Assembly: GCF_024868665.1 (NCBI RefSeq)
Contig: NC_079897.1
Coordinates: 7,051,240-7,115,239, forward strand
Direction: 5' to 3'
DNA length: 64,000 nucleotides
DNA from: Triplophysa rosa
Lineage: Eukaryota > Chordata > Actinopteri > Cypriniformes > Nemacheilidae
The translations under genes were made by a program, and so were the position numbers. The notes under the pieces were generated by a model, which saw nothing but the letters and a program-made list of their open reading frames with translations, did no database searches and was not told the origin of the DNA. Positions within the stretch are counted from its first letter, which is position 1; every line of letters begins with the position of its first letter. Below are positions 22,754-33,567 of this stretch, in pieces.

Positions 22754-22886
22754 TTCTGTTACCAACATTCTTCAAAATTGCTACTTTTGTGTTGAAAAAT
22801 TGAAAAATCATACAGGTTTAAAATGTCAAGAAGGTGAGTAAATGATGACAGAATTTTCATTTTCGAGGTGAACTACTCATTTAAAG
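22754..22886. repeat. Palindromic MITE, right arm
   Basis: It continues GTTACCAACATTCTTCAAAA, then GGTGAGTAAATGATGACAG and GGTGAACTACTCATTTAAAG. This is the inverse of the left arm at 16621-16824. The two arms are separated only by DIRS B. Confidence 0.7.
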
Positions 22887-24084
22887 AAAAACTATGTTAT
22901 GAATTACTGACCCTCAAGTCGTTCGACAAGCCTAGGACATGGTGACATTTGATGAAGCCCAGGAGCTTTCTTTGCACTGCCACATTCACAATCCTGAAAG
23001 AAGAATAAAAAGTATTATTTAGATTTCATATTAAAAATTAGAAATTTAAAATAAGTAAATCAGATTGTTTGAGCAAATATGACTTGCTATCACTAGAAGG
23101 CTGATGTTCAGTTCGTGATTTTCTTAAATCTGTGAAAGAGATGTATATTAAGTTTGGGAACAATAAATACAACTTTTAGATCTGGTTCATCATGCAATTC
23201 TGTAAAATTTCAGCCTTTTTCAATTAAATGTGCCCTTTGTATTACAACTGGGGCACTTTTCTGGGTACAAACTCAGGCACTAGTGTACATTCCTATGCAT
23301 ACATAGTGTTTCACAGATATTTTACCAACTGATGTATTCCTGTGCTTCTGCTAGGATTTTGTGGAACTGTGGTGCTGGATGAAGCGTCATCACGTAGTTT
23401 TACTGCTGCAACTTCAGACCCACCCCTTTCGCCTCTACTATCTGAACGGTCTGTAATCTAATACAGATTATTGCATAATAAAGATGTTCTTACATAGTTT
23501 CCATTTCTGTTGTCAGTACTGATTTATAACCGTCTGACAAAATCACTAAACACATCTTAAAAAGCGGGGATTTTGGCTAACGTTATAGGCTATTCTTTCA
23601 CACAGTTCACAGCCTCTAAACCTGTGCTCATTAACAGACGATCCGTGTTCATGTTTATATATCCAAACAATCGATAACAGTGACATGTTTTAAAAACGCC
23701 GTTTTGTACTCTATTATTCACGTGTCCGCCACCGTAAGGTGAACTGAATGTGGTACTTCTCCCTACCGCTCATGGCACAGAGTAGACGCCGAGAAAGAGA
23801 TCCGTGCGGCGGGAAAGCGAGACTTCAGACTCGCGGGGCAGTACTACTGTCGACAATTTTGCCCTAGATGTAAGTTGAGGTTTATCAAAAAACACGCTAG
23901 ATTTGGTGCTATGCAACGTTTTTAATTTAGGAGGTTATAAAAGGGTGGGAATGCCACAATGTGCATGAAGCAAGCGGCGGCAGTGAGACTGAGGAGAACA
24001 ATTCACCTAACTTATCTTTCAACGCTATTGTATATTTCACTCAAAATTACAACATAGACAGTATTTAGTAATCAAAAAATCGTA

Positions 24085-24260
24085 TACTTACCAATAACGA
24101 ATTAAACAGCAAGAGAATCCGTCCTAACTCCTCATCCCTCCTCATCCCAGAGCAGAAAATGGCGGCCACACATTCGAGTTCGTTCCTTGAGTTTATTTTG
24201 CTCATGCGCAAACAGAGCCTCCAAAACCAAATTAATTTGAGTTGGTCATACTAGAATGAA
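24085..24260 (-). other. Putative 5' exon of the transposon-borne gene
   Basis: On the minus strand a short GC-richer segment (GCGCATGAGC ... GTGGCCGCCATTTTCTGC) runs to TTCGTTATTG followed by GTAAGTAT (24084-24091), a near-consensus splice donor. No ORF starts in it, so it is probably a 5' UTR exon. Its strand agrees with the terminal exon at 16214-16463. Confidence 0.4.
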
Positions 24261-24403
24261 TCCCATAGATGACACTATTTATTCATTTTATGTCAGAATA
24301 AAGAAATATTTTCATGTATTGCTATAAATTATTTTTTTTAAATAAAGTCAACATAATTTTAGTGTTTCTTATGAAAGACGGGCTTGAATCGTTTTTTGAG
24401 TGT

Positions 24404-25388
24404 ACACAACAGAGTTCCTTCTCATCTGTCATTGTCTTGTCATAGCTGCGCGCACAACACACCGCTGACGAGGTGCACACATCACAAAACATTCGGTGAA
24501 GAGGCGGTCTCGACCATCAGCAAAAATATGTTTCATTATTTTTCCTCCATTTATATCATCTGCACTGTGATTGGCTGGATTAGTTAAACGTGGTCGTTCA
24601 ATCGCGCACACAACGAGATCACTAGGCGATAATATCAAACAGGTTTGAAAATATCGTAGCGTCTGGGATAGCTCGAGACAGGTCCAGATCACGTTGCACA
24701 CCTTCTTATACTTAACGAGTTTCAGCGACCGAAACGTGCACCGATTTGGTCGCGATCCGGAGGTTTTGTCGCAGACCTTGGAAATCTGTCCACAACAGCA
24801 AAATCCAGCCAAAGGTCACATAATGTGAGCTTGCCATTACACGGCGGAATTTGCAAGAGCAAAGACTGGACGCTTGAGGAAACACATCTCGTGCGTGAGG
24901 TTAAAGCAGATCATCTACATGACAAGCCAGGTTTTTATCTTTATGTACACAATAATAATCTTTTACATTGTAATCCATTTATTTTTTATATTTGGCATGT
25001 TTGTGTGCTGCTGCTCTTCCCTCTGTGTAATGAGTAAAGTGAAAGCGTGTTGTATGTGTACCCGCCCAGAAGTGCATTTTCTACTAATGCGCTCTTTTTT
25101 TAAACAAAAAAATATTGTGCCATTGACTTTAGACTTTAGACCAGGTTGGAGTTGGTCTATGGCGCAATCTATTTTCAGTTCCTCAAAATATCAAAGCATC
25201 AACAATGCGCCTGAGAACACCTCTTTTTTAGACCAACACGCCCATGGGCGCACAAATGAGCACAAATACATTTGCTATTTAAACAACGCAGCGCAGGGCG
25301 GGAAAATGAGAACAGCGTCGGGCGGAAACTATCAAAAACACTTTGCTATTGTACACCTTGCGCCGCATTGCGCTGGGTGTAGGGCCCC
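24404..25388 (+). mobile_element. Right part of GGGCCC-ended DNA transposon
   Basis: It resumes after the nested insertion and ends GCGCTGGGTGTAGGGCCCC. The reverse complement starts GGGGCCCTACACCC, matching the left end at 15222. It contains a TTTAAACAACGCAGCGC block and inverted GCGCA-rich segments typical of this family. No transposase frame is visible, so the element is non-autonomous. Confidence 0.55.
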
Positions 25389-26081
25389 ATGTTGCTTGGT
25401 TGAACTTTATTGTGCTGTAATGGGACTCAGCTTTCCGTAAATAAACTCCTCACCAAAATAATACAAAAATAATTGTACTGTATGGTGAGGCTGTTTCCTT
25501 CCCAGGAACAAGGTTACTATTTCGCGACAGTGTAAAAAATAATTCAATTCATGAGGACACAGAGACCCTTCACAGATTTTCAGTATAGTAAATGCTGGCA
25601 GAAGCAAATAAATGATGTAAATCTGGACTATTAATCTAATGGGGTCAATGTGTATTATGCAGATGCGAACAATGGGCTTGCAAGTACATTCATAATGATA
25701 GTTAGCAAGTAGAACGTCACTTTTGTAGATCAGTGATTTCAAACCTGCAAAAATGAAAGGGACAATTTTTACAAAAAGTAGACTATACAGCACATCTACA
25801 GTGAAAGATCTGAAATTTGTATTTGGAAAACTGAAAATATGTATTATTTGACTAAAGCTAACATAATATATTTAATAAGGGGACTGCTGCAGGATAAACA
25901 AGTTTATGATGAGGCTGAAAGTGAAACGAATGTAATATTGTCATGCACTCACATTCCAACTGTATTGTATAACTTAGGCTGTCTCGGACATGACACTGCA
26001 TGGCTTTATAGCCATATAATTTATAGTTTACCTAAATTAGTTTTCATTTTTCTAAATTCTGTACTATACAAAAGCAATATA
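25389..26081. other. Unassigned AT-rich segment
   Basis: No gene, TIR pair or RNA is recognised. Confidence 0.5.
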
Positions 26082-27302
26082 CACTCACCTAAAGGATTAT
26101 TAGGAACACCATACTAATACGGTGTTTGACCCCCTTTCGCCTTCAGAACTGCCTTAATTCTACGTGGCATTGATTCAACAAGGTGCTGAAAGCATTCTTT
26201 AGAAATGTTGGCCCATATTGATAGGATAGCATCTTGCAGTTGATGGAGATTTGTGGGATGCACATCCAGGGCACGAAGCTCCCGTTCCACCACATCCCAA
26301 AGATGTTCTATCGGGTTGAGATCTGGTGACTGTGGGGGCCATTCTAGTACAGTGAACTCATTGTCATGTTCAAGAAACCAATTTGAAATGATTCGAGCTT
26401 TGTGACATGGTGCATTATCCTGCTGGAAGTAGCCATTAGAGGATGGGTACATGGTGGTCATAAAGGGATGGACATGGTCAGAAACAATGCTCAGGTAGGC
26501 CGTGGCATTTAAACGATGCCCAATTGGCACTAAGGGGCCTAAAGTGTGCCAAGAAAACATCCCCCACACCATTACACCACCACCACCAGCCTGCACAGTG
26601 GTAACAAGGCATGATGGATCCATGTTCTCATTCTGTTTACGCCAAATTCTGACTCTACCATTTGAATGTCTCAACAGAAATCGAGACTCATCAGACCAGG
26701 CAACATTTTTCCAGTCTTCAACTGTCCAATTTTGGTGAGCTCGTGCAAATTGTAGCCTCTTTTTCCTATTTGTAGTGGAGATGAGTGGTACCCGGTGGGG
26801 TCTTCTGCTGTTGTAGCCCATCTGCCTCAAGGTTGTGCGTGTTGTGGCTTCACAAATGCTTTGCTGCATACCTCGGTTGTAACGAGTGGTTATTTCAGTC
26901 AAAGTTGCTCTTCTATCAGCTTGAATCAGTCGGCCCATTCTCCTCTGACCTCTAGCATCAACAAGGCATTTTCGCCCACAGGACTGCCGCATACTGGATG
27001 TTTTTCCCTTTTCACACCATTCTTTGTAAACCCTAGAAATGGTTGTGCGTGAAAATCCCAGTAACTGAGCAGATTGTGAAATACTCAGACCGGCCCGTCT
27101 GGCACCAACAACCATGCCACGCTCAAAATTGCTTAAATCACCTTTCTTTCCCATTCTGACATTCAGTTTGGAGTTCAGGAGATTGTCTTGACCAGGACCA
27201 CACCCCTAAATGCATTGAAGCAACTGCCATGTGATTGGTTGATTAGATAATTGCATTAATGAGAAATTGAACAGGTGTTCCTAATAATCCTTTAGGTGAG
27301 TG
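26082..27302 (-). mobile_element. Tc1/mariner element, structurally intact
   Basis: The 1221-bp element has perfect 29-bp terminal inverted repeats (26082-26110 and 27274-27302) starting CACTCACCTAAAGG. TA dinucleotides flank both ends (26080-26081 and 27303-27304), the standard Tc1 target duplication. The transposase ORF fills most of the interior. The perfect TIRs and open frame imply a young insertion. Confidence 0.95.
26114..27154 (-). CDS. Tc1-like transposase (DD34E), intact
   Basis: This 346-residue protein has the usual length for Tc1 transposases and begins MGKKGDLSNFERGMVVGARR. The N-terminal 110 residues form the paired-type HTH DNA-binding region, with SISQSAQLLGFSRTTISRVY as first helix-turn-helix and a GRKCLVDARGQRRM linker of the GRPR type. 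The catalytic triad is present: D in AWSDESRF, D in YFQQDNAPCHKA, and E in PDLNPIEHLWD, with 34 residues between the second D and E. A glycine-rich box (QAGGGGVMVWGMFS) lies between. The enzyme cuts and pastes its own element at TA sites in the nucleus. There are no stops or frameshifts, so it could be active. Confidence 0.95.
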   Translation of the reverse strand: MGKKGDLSNFERGMVVGARRAGLSISQSAQLLGFSRTTISRVYKEWCEKGKTSSMRQSCGRKCLVDARGQRRMGRLIQADRRATLTEITTRYNRGMQQSICEATTRTTLRQMGYNSRRPHRVPLISTTNRKKRLQFARAHQNWTVEDWKNVAWSDESRFLLRHSNGRVRIWRKQNENMDPSCLVTTVQAGGGGVMVWGMFSWHTLGPLVPIGHRLNATAYLSIVSDHVHPFMTTMYPSSNGYFQQDNAPCHKARIISNWFLEHDNEFTVLEWPPQSPDLNPIEHLWDVVERELRALDVHPTNLHQLQDAILSIWANISKECFQHLVESMPRRIKAVLKAKGGQTPY

Positions 27303-27304
27303 TA

Positions 27305-27475
27305 TTTGTCCACATAAAAATACTGTAGTATACAATACCATAGTATTTATTATAGTAAACTGCAGTAAAAGTCCTAGATACTATAGTATTTTTAAATTTA
27401 CTATAGTATACTACCGTTTTACAACAATTTATTAATTTACTACAAGGGCACTACAATTATCTATAGCAAACACTC
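27305..27475. repeat. AT-rich TACTATAGTA-type repeat
   Basis: Several overlapping variants of TACTATAGTA/TATAGTAAA occur, giving a self-complementary AT-rich block just outside the Tc1 element. It is probably an old MITE terminus or simple repeat. Confidence 0.45.
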
Positions 27476-27526
27476 TTTTTTCAGTGTTCAGGTTAATGGG
27501 ACTATTATTTTGACGGGTTGTCACGA

Positions 27527-27556
27527 AGGCGTTTGAGTTTTGAAACTCAAACGCCT
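27527..27556. repeat. Perfect 14-bp-arm palindrome
   Basis: AGGCGTTTGAGTTT, a two-base spacer TG, then AAACTCAAACGCCT. It is a perfect hairpin with no associated gene. Confidence 0.9.
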
Positions 27557-27734
27557 GACTGTAGCTTTCCTCAAACTGTGAAATGCTTGCGAAATAAACT
27601 CTCAGAGAAACTCCAGAGATAAAGTTCATGTGTTCATGTCCTCATACAGTGAGCTGCAGACAAGTCCACTGTCATGCGTGTAGTATGTTCAACTGTGCAG
27701 CTCATTCACTCACACATGCAGAACTGTCGAGGAG

Positions 27735-29236
27735 GTCAGCGAAGTACCCAAGAGCTTTCCTCAGGGCCATACCCCTCCCAGTCAACGAGATATTCTAGGC
27801 AGCTGCCTAGAATCTCGAAACCAGTGGTCCATAGGTGACACAGAGAGGGTATGCTGGACCAAGGGAACAGAGGTGGTTGGAAACCAAGAATGCATTGAAA
27901 CGGGGTTAAACCCGTGGTGTTCTGATGGATGGCGTTTTGTGCATATTCTGCTTATGGTAAATACCTGTACAAGCTGTGCTGATGTTCATGGCAATGACCT
28001 CAGATATCTCCAAATCTCCTGGATCTCACGCTCAGTCTGGCCGTTGGCCTGAGGGTGGTATCCAGAGGTGAGGCTAACAATTACTCCAAAGAGGTTGAAA
28101 AAGGCCTTCCAGACATGAGAAATAAACTGTGGACCTCGATCTGACACTATGTCCTCTGGTATTCCGAAGTGGCAGAACACCTGGTTTCTGCGTTTTCCAT
28201 AGCAATAGCCAGCTGAGGTAAGGGAATTAGTTTGCAGGCTTTGGTGAAATAGGCCACTATTAAAAGCACACATGATTACATGTACAATAAAGATAGATCA
28301 ATAATAAAGTCCACAGCTACGTGAGAACACCAAAAGTGTTGTTGGACTGGCAGAGGTAAGAGTTTTCCTTGGGGCAGACGATGGGGAATTTTGTCCATTG
28401 CACAGACTAAGCATCCTCTGACATACCGGGAGGCCTCCTGTGCCATACCGGACCACCAATATTGGTTGAACAGAAGCGAGAGGGTTTGCTGGCTGCCTGG
28501 CTACCCGATCCTAGAACAGAGTGAGCTGAGTCCGTGAGGGGGATGCGCAGGCCAGTTGCTACATACAATTTCACCTCAGGACCTCCCGGCAGAGCTGGAT
28601 TGAGACAAGTTCCCTGTTCCCAATGTCATAATTACGCTCTGCTGGGGACAGATTTCCGGAGAAGGCAACACATGGGTGGAGGCACAGAGGATTCCTCTGC
28701 TGCTGGGAAAGGACAGCACCCACTCCCGTGGTGGATGCGTCAACTTCTACCACAAAAATACTTCAGGGGAAGGGTGCAGAGGGGGTGCAGAGCAGAAGGC
28801 TTCTTTCAGATGTTAGAAAGCTTTGAGGGCATCTGGAGTCCAGGACAGAGGCTTGGGTCGGTTTCGAAGGAGAGAGGTGCGTGGCGAGGACATTACACTG
28901 AAGTTGGAGATGCAGATCTTTGAAAGAGGTGGGTTGGGGCCAGGTTTTCAATGCTTTCAACTTCCTCTGGTCCATCATGGTTCTCTGGTCCAACGATGGT
29001 TCTGAAAGATAGCAGGAGTATTGGCCAGTTCAAAAGGGCATTTTCCATTCAACTACCTTACGTATTCTGATGAGATTGTATGTGCTTCGTAAATTAAGTT
29101 TGGAGAAAATCCTGGCTCCACAGAGTTGTTCTAAGGCAGCTGCGACCAGAGGAAGTTGAAACCTGAACTTGACTGTGTGAGTGTTGAGCGTACGGCCCTC
29201 CATAAATCCAGAGACCACACTCGCTCCCACTCCCAC
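27735..29236 (-). pseudogene. Gypsy (chromovirus-like) pol remnant
   Basis: On the minus strand the domain order is that of a Ty3/Gypsy pol. RT is at 29030-29236 ([18 protein letters not shown]), the RT/connection part at 28763-28993 and RNase H at 28571-28753 ([30 protein letters not shown]). The integrase core is at 27986-28273 ([26 protein letters not shown]). A chromodomain-like segment lies at about 27735-27803 ([17 protein letters not shown]). The blocks are separated by frameshifts and stops, and gag, protease and the RT catalytic core are missing. It is an old, inactive fragment. Confidence 0.85.
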
Positions 29237-29239
29237 CGC

Positions 29240-30298
29240 AGAGGGTGAGCTATATCTGGACTCTAGCTTCTTGGACTGGATAAATTATTTCTGCTGCTTG
29301 CCACCCCCGCTGGTCCCACCCAGCTCTTCCTCGTCTCCACTGGTCCCTCAAAGATCTTCCTCGTCTCCGCTGGTCCCGCCAAGACCTTCCTCATTCTTTA
29401 CATCGCCACTGGTCCCATTCAGCTCTTTGTCAGCCAGAACCTCTACTCCAGCCTCCAAGAAGGTCCCACCCAGCCTCCCTCTCCCATCTCCTCTGTTGCT
29501 GCCAGCCAGTCCATCAGCCCTGGGTCTTCTGGCACCTGGAGACACCTCAGCTCACCCTCTGCATGCCAGTGCTGTTGGGTAGGATGAGCTCTGCACGCCA
29601 GCGCTGTTGGGTAGGATGAGCTTTGGGACCGCCAGCTACTTCGGGGTTTGAGTATCCCATGTCTCCGCCTCCAGACTCGAGACCTGGACTCCACCTCAGC
29701 CCTCTGACCCAGCGGTTACACCTTGGCTCCTGCCTCCCTCATCTCCACCGTGGGCCGTCATCCCACCAGCTCCGCCTTCATCCTCGGTTGCTTTGCCTAC
29801 GCTGCGGTCTTCCAGATCCCTGCCTCGGTCGCCGGAGCCGCCAGTTACCCCTTGGCCTTCCAGATCCTTGGTGTCACCCCAACTCTGCGGCTCGCCGTCT
29901 CCACCCTGGGCTCCTCCTCCACCATCTATGTCTCCGTCGGTCGCCCCCCTGGTGTTGATGTCCCCACCTCCACCATGGCTCCTCCCTCCTTCGACTCCAC
30001 CCTGGGGCCATTTACTTGACTGGTATCTGGCCTTCCATCAGGCTCATCCCTGGCTCCTCCCACCATCCCAAATACATGTTGCCTGCCCCTTGCTTGCCCC
30101 TTGTCCACCTCCTGAGTTATTTTGTTCACCTGTGTCTTGTTAATCATCTCGATTGCTCCTCAGTTCTCCTGAGTATACTATATGCCCTTAGTTTCTGTCT
30201 GTCCGGTATTGTTCTTGTGTTAATGTTTTGTGTATTGTGTTTACTTCTGGATTGTTTATTAAACATTGTGTTGTGCTTTCCTACACAGCACCGTGACA
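29240..30298 (+). mobile_element. Proline-rich 3' end and LTR fragment of a Gypsy-like element
   Basis: The plus strand encodes low-complexity Pro/Ser-rich frames with repeated PLVPPSSSS-type units (29290-29420). It then runs into an LTR-like segment with TATAT, a TTTATTAAA signal and the terminus CACCGTGACA at 30298. The composition resembles the internal part of the LTR element at 1666-3534. The orientation is opposite to the adjoining pol remnant, so two insertions or an inversion are involved. The LTR start is not clear. Confidence 0.5.
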
Positions 30299-31134
30299 AG
30301 AATATGTGGCCTTTAATATTTGGAAAATATTATAAGCAAACACTTATAGTACACTAGCTGCCTATATTTCTGAATGTGAATTTTCAGTAGCCATATCAAA
30401 AATATTTTCGCTTATGCTAAAGTGAAAGTGCAGGGTTTATTTGCAAACCTTGCACACGAGTCAGACCTTTGCATGAAACCTTCAGATTTGTTAGCTAATT
30501 GTCATTCTGTGACAACATGGGAGCTCATTATCAAACCCTAAGGCTGTGAATGGAGTTGAGAGAAATGGGCCACTTTGTTTGCATAATATTTACTCTAATG
30601 GTATTTCCATTAGGAAAAAAACTATCATCTGCATGGTAAAAGAGATTTAGCAGTCAAAAAATTATATCTGTTGAGAGACACTGTATCCTCAAGCTTTTTC
30701 AACCTCCCTTTCATATTCATTATGTATTCCTCTCAAATATTTTCACAAACTATGTTGTTATTTAGGAGAAATAATACAAATTAGCATATTCTGGGTCTTT
30801 TGCAAATCCGAGAACAACTGAACAAGCTAAACAATATTTTTTGCAATGATTCTTGAAGAATAAAGTTGAAATATGAGTACACAAATATTATAGAATGTAC
30901 TATCATAATGTTTAACTAAAATTTTGGATAAATTAGAATATCATTAATATTCTATGAACAGATTAACATACTAATAGATAGACAGGCAGCAATGATCCAT
31001 GCAGTTTTTTGCTTGAACGGCAAATGTAATAAAGAGTCCTGATACAAACTGATCAAAACCACATACAAACATAACGAGACTTGGCTTACAATTTTTATTA
31101 TACTATATTAGTGTCTGTATATATATTTAAAGTG
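30299..31134. other. Unassigned AT-rich segment
   Basis: Nothing coding or structured is recognised. Confidence 0.5.
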
Positions 31135-31325
31135 CATGACGCAGGAGTATATTTCCAAAAATGGGTTTCTTTAATAAATCCACAGAAATCCACTGGAGCA
31201 GCTCAGGAGGGAACATTAAACCACACGAAACCAAAACAAAACCGGACAAGGAATCGAGGTGAACATAGGGCATAAATACACAGGGAAAACAAACAAGGGA
31301 AACAGAAACAGTGCAGGACAAAGGC
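31135..31325 (-). repeat. LTR-like fragment
   Basis: The minus strand reads TTTATGCCC, TTTATTAAAGAAACCC and a CCTGCGTCATGC end, the order seen in the 3' parts of Gypsy LTRs in this window. No partner LTR is found. Confidence 0.35.
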
Positions 31326-31329
31326 TATG

Positions 31330-32215
31330 TTAAGACTGTCAAATCAGATTATCCATCCATATCTAATTGAAATCTGACCATATTTAGCAAGTGTGAACAG
31401 CAAGACATTTTACAAATCTGTTTCAAGCTACATTCATATGTCATTTCTGGAAATCCGTTTCAGTCTGACCGTTTAGATCGCATATATGAGTAGCTTTTGG
31501 CTTACATTACTTAGTCGCGCCATGTGAAACATCACTTTAAAACGTAAGTGTGTCGGACTTGTGCAGATACAAGGTTGCAATGTTGTTGTCTTTCTGCTGG
31601 AGGAGACGGTAGCACTGAATAAAGCCGCGCATACCAGCCTCATACGCTTCAGCAGCAGGTTCATTAGACATAGTAATCCAGAGCATCTGCTGCACAGAAA
31701 AAATTGCCATGTTCTCTACATGATGTTGCTCAGACTGATAAGCGTATGACATCACCATACTGCAAGTGCTATGGAATCTCTCTTGTGGTACTGCGATGTC
31801 ATACACCGATCAGTCTGCACAGCGACGCTATGTAGACTCATACCAGACAAAGTAGAGTTGGTTTGGTTTCTAAACCAATGTAGAGCCATAGAAACCAAAT
31901 CAGATATTGCAAAAAACAAGCGAGCACACACACCAGATCTGAACAGTTGCTAAGCACAGTGTGGACAAGCAATAATTTCAATTAGATTCCAATTGGATAC
32001 GCACAAAAATTGGATTAGGGATGATAGTCTGAACATTTAATGTCTAACATCTAATTAACAACTCAACTGAAACTTGATGGGTTTTCCAGATTGCATCACA
32101 TATACACTATACCAGTTATGTGAATCTTAATAAATGATGTTTAATTTAATAATTAATAAACTTTCATTATTTTAATGTATTTTTTTCTGATAAGTTATTT
32201 TAGCCGATAGCCGAT
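31330..32215. other. Unassigned segment, possible MITE
   Basis: No gene is recognised. An 89-codon frame at 31537-31806 (-) has no motif. Similar TCAGATT/AATCTGA words occur near both edges but do not form a convincing TIR. Confidence 0.3.
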
Positions 32216-32222
32216 ACCAATT

Positions 32223-32940
32223 TTGATATACTGTTGCCACGTAGCCAGCCACACCCCCAGCGCCAGACCTCACCACCAAAGCCCCCATGGAGTCCCGACG
32301 TGGAACCCCAGACCCTCTCACTCCTCATCAACAAGTGCTGGTTGCCCGGAATGGCCAAGAATGTCTTCCAATACGTCAAGGGAAGCTCAGTCTGTGTCCT
32401 GGCTAAAGTTCCCATACGTCTTCCACAAGAAGAACTCATGCCTCTCCCAATACCCGAACGCCCCTAGTCTAACAGAGCAGTGGACTTCATTACTGATCTC
32501 CCTGTATCGGACACCTGTATTCTTGTAATAGTAGATAATAATTTTTCCAAAGCCTTCAAACCCCCTTAAGCCAGCTGCCCACCGCTTTAGACACCGTCAA
32601 AGCCCTCTTTACCAAAGTATTTCATCATTTTGGCATCTCTGAGGACATTGTTTCCGACAGAGGTCCACCATTCATCTCCCGGGTATTGAAAAGCTTTCTT
32701 CAATTTATTAGGAGTGACTGTTAGTCTTACATGTACCTTAGGGTATCACCCCCAAGCCAACGGCCAGACTGAGCACAAGATCCAGGAAATCGGGAGATAC
32801 CTGGGATCCTACTGCCATGAACATCAGCACAGCTGGCACCGATACTGTTCCAATGCATACTCGGCTACCAGCCGCCCCATTTCCCTTGTCAGGGGAGCCC
32901 TAAACCTTTCTGTGAATGTCATACGTTTGTACCTGTTTGG
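32223..32940 (+). pseudogene. Gypsy integrase remnant
   Basis: The plus strand shows a degenerate integrase. A zinc-finger-like remnant around 32320-32400 (NKCWLPGMAKNV) is followed by VDFITDLPVSDTCILVIVDN at about 32470-32540 in another frame, and [20 protein letters not shown] at 32740-32800. The blocks lie in different frames and several expected catalytic positions are lost. This is a separate fragment from 27735-29236, on the opposite strand. Confidence 0.75.
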
Positions 32941-33460
32941 ATTATAATTACTGTACCTGTCTCCCACAAAAGTCAAAGTTGTTGTAAAGTACATGAAGTT
33001 TGCAAAGGGAATTTTACTGAATGACCGCTATAAAACAGCATATAGTAATAATGTCTGAAAAAATGTCTGTTTTGTTATTTATTTACTCACAATTAACCTA
33101 CCTACTATTTTACAAGAAGTATTAAGAAAAAACAAAGCTTTTTCATAATTTTTTAATATTTATATACATTTTTTTCTACATGTAACCTTTTGCGTTTACC
33201 TAGAAAAACGTCTTGGTTACGGATGTAACCTCAGTTGTGTTGAACCGACAGAATGGGGTTTGTCTTGAGAACCTATCATCTTCTGAGTATTTAGAAAAGG
33301 CAAATGAAAATTGGCGAATGAAATTTGCATGCCGGGCTCCTCCCCGGATGTCCGGGTGTAAGAGGGAAGCCGGCGTGCTCATTCATTCACCTTTGGTCTG
33401 AGGAGCCTAAAGCATCCTCCCCCGACCGCTGGGGTGGGCGGCCAGTGTTGTGGCATGAGG

Positions 33461-33567
33461 GACACAACGTCTCGTTCCCTCCATCAGGGAACCGAGGTTA
33501 CATCCGTAACCAAGACGTTCCCTTTCTGTCGGTCTCTCGACGTTGTGTCGAACCAACAGAATGGGGT
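33461..33567 (-). repeat. Copy C internal complementary region
   Basis: Inverse copies of both termini are joined at one GTT (33517-33519). It preserves the hairpin that the real 3' terminus has lost, so that deletion happened after insertion. Confidence 0.85.

Larger units (their letters stand above)
15525..24403 (-). mobile_element. ACWCTCAAAAAA-ended transposon carrying a spliced gene
   Basis: The left end reads ACTCTCAAAAAAACAATTCA. The reverse complement of the right end reads ACACTCAAAAAACGATTCA. These imperfect terminal inverted repeats bracket 8.9 kb, of which 16621-22886 is a later nested insertion, leaving about 2.6 kb of original element. On the minus strand there is a 5' exon with a strong splice donor (24085-24092), a possible middle exon near 22915-22996, and a 3' coding exon at 16214-16463. 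I do not know the superfamily, and the target duplication is not clear by eye. Confidence 0.55.

Noticed and set aside
15222..25388. Target duplication of the GGGCCC-ended transposon
   Set aside because: Flanking bases are not an identical direct pair that I can see, so I do not claim a duplication or a superfamily.
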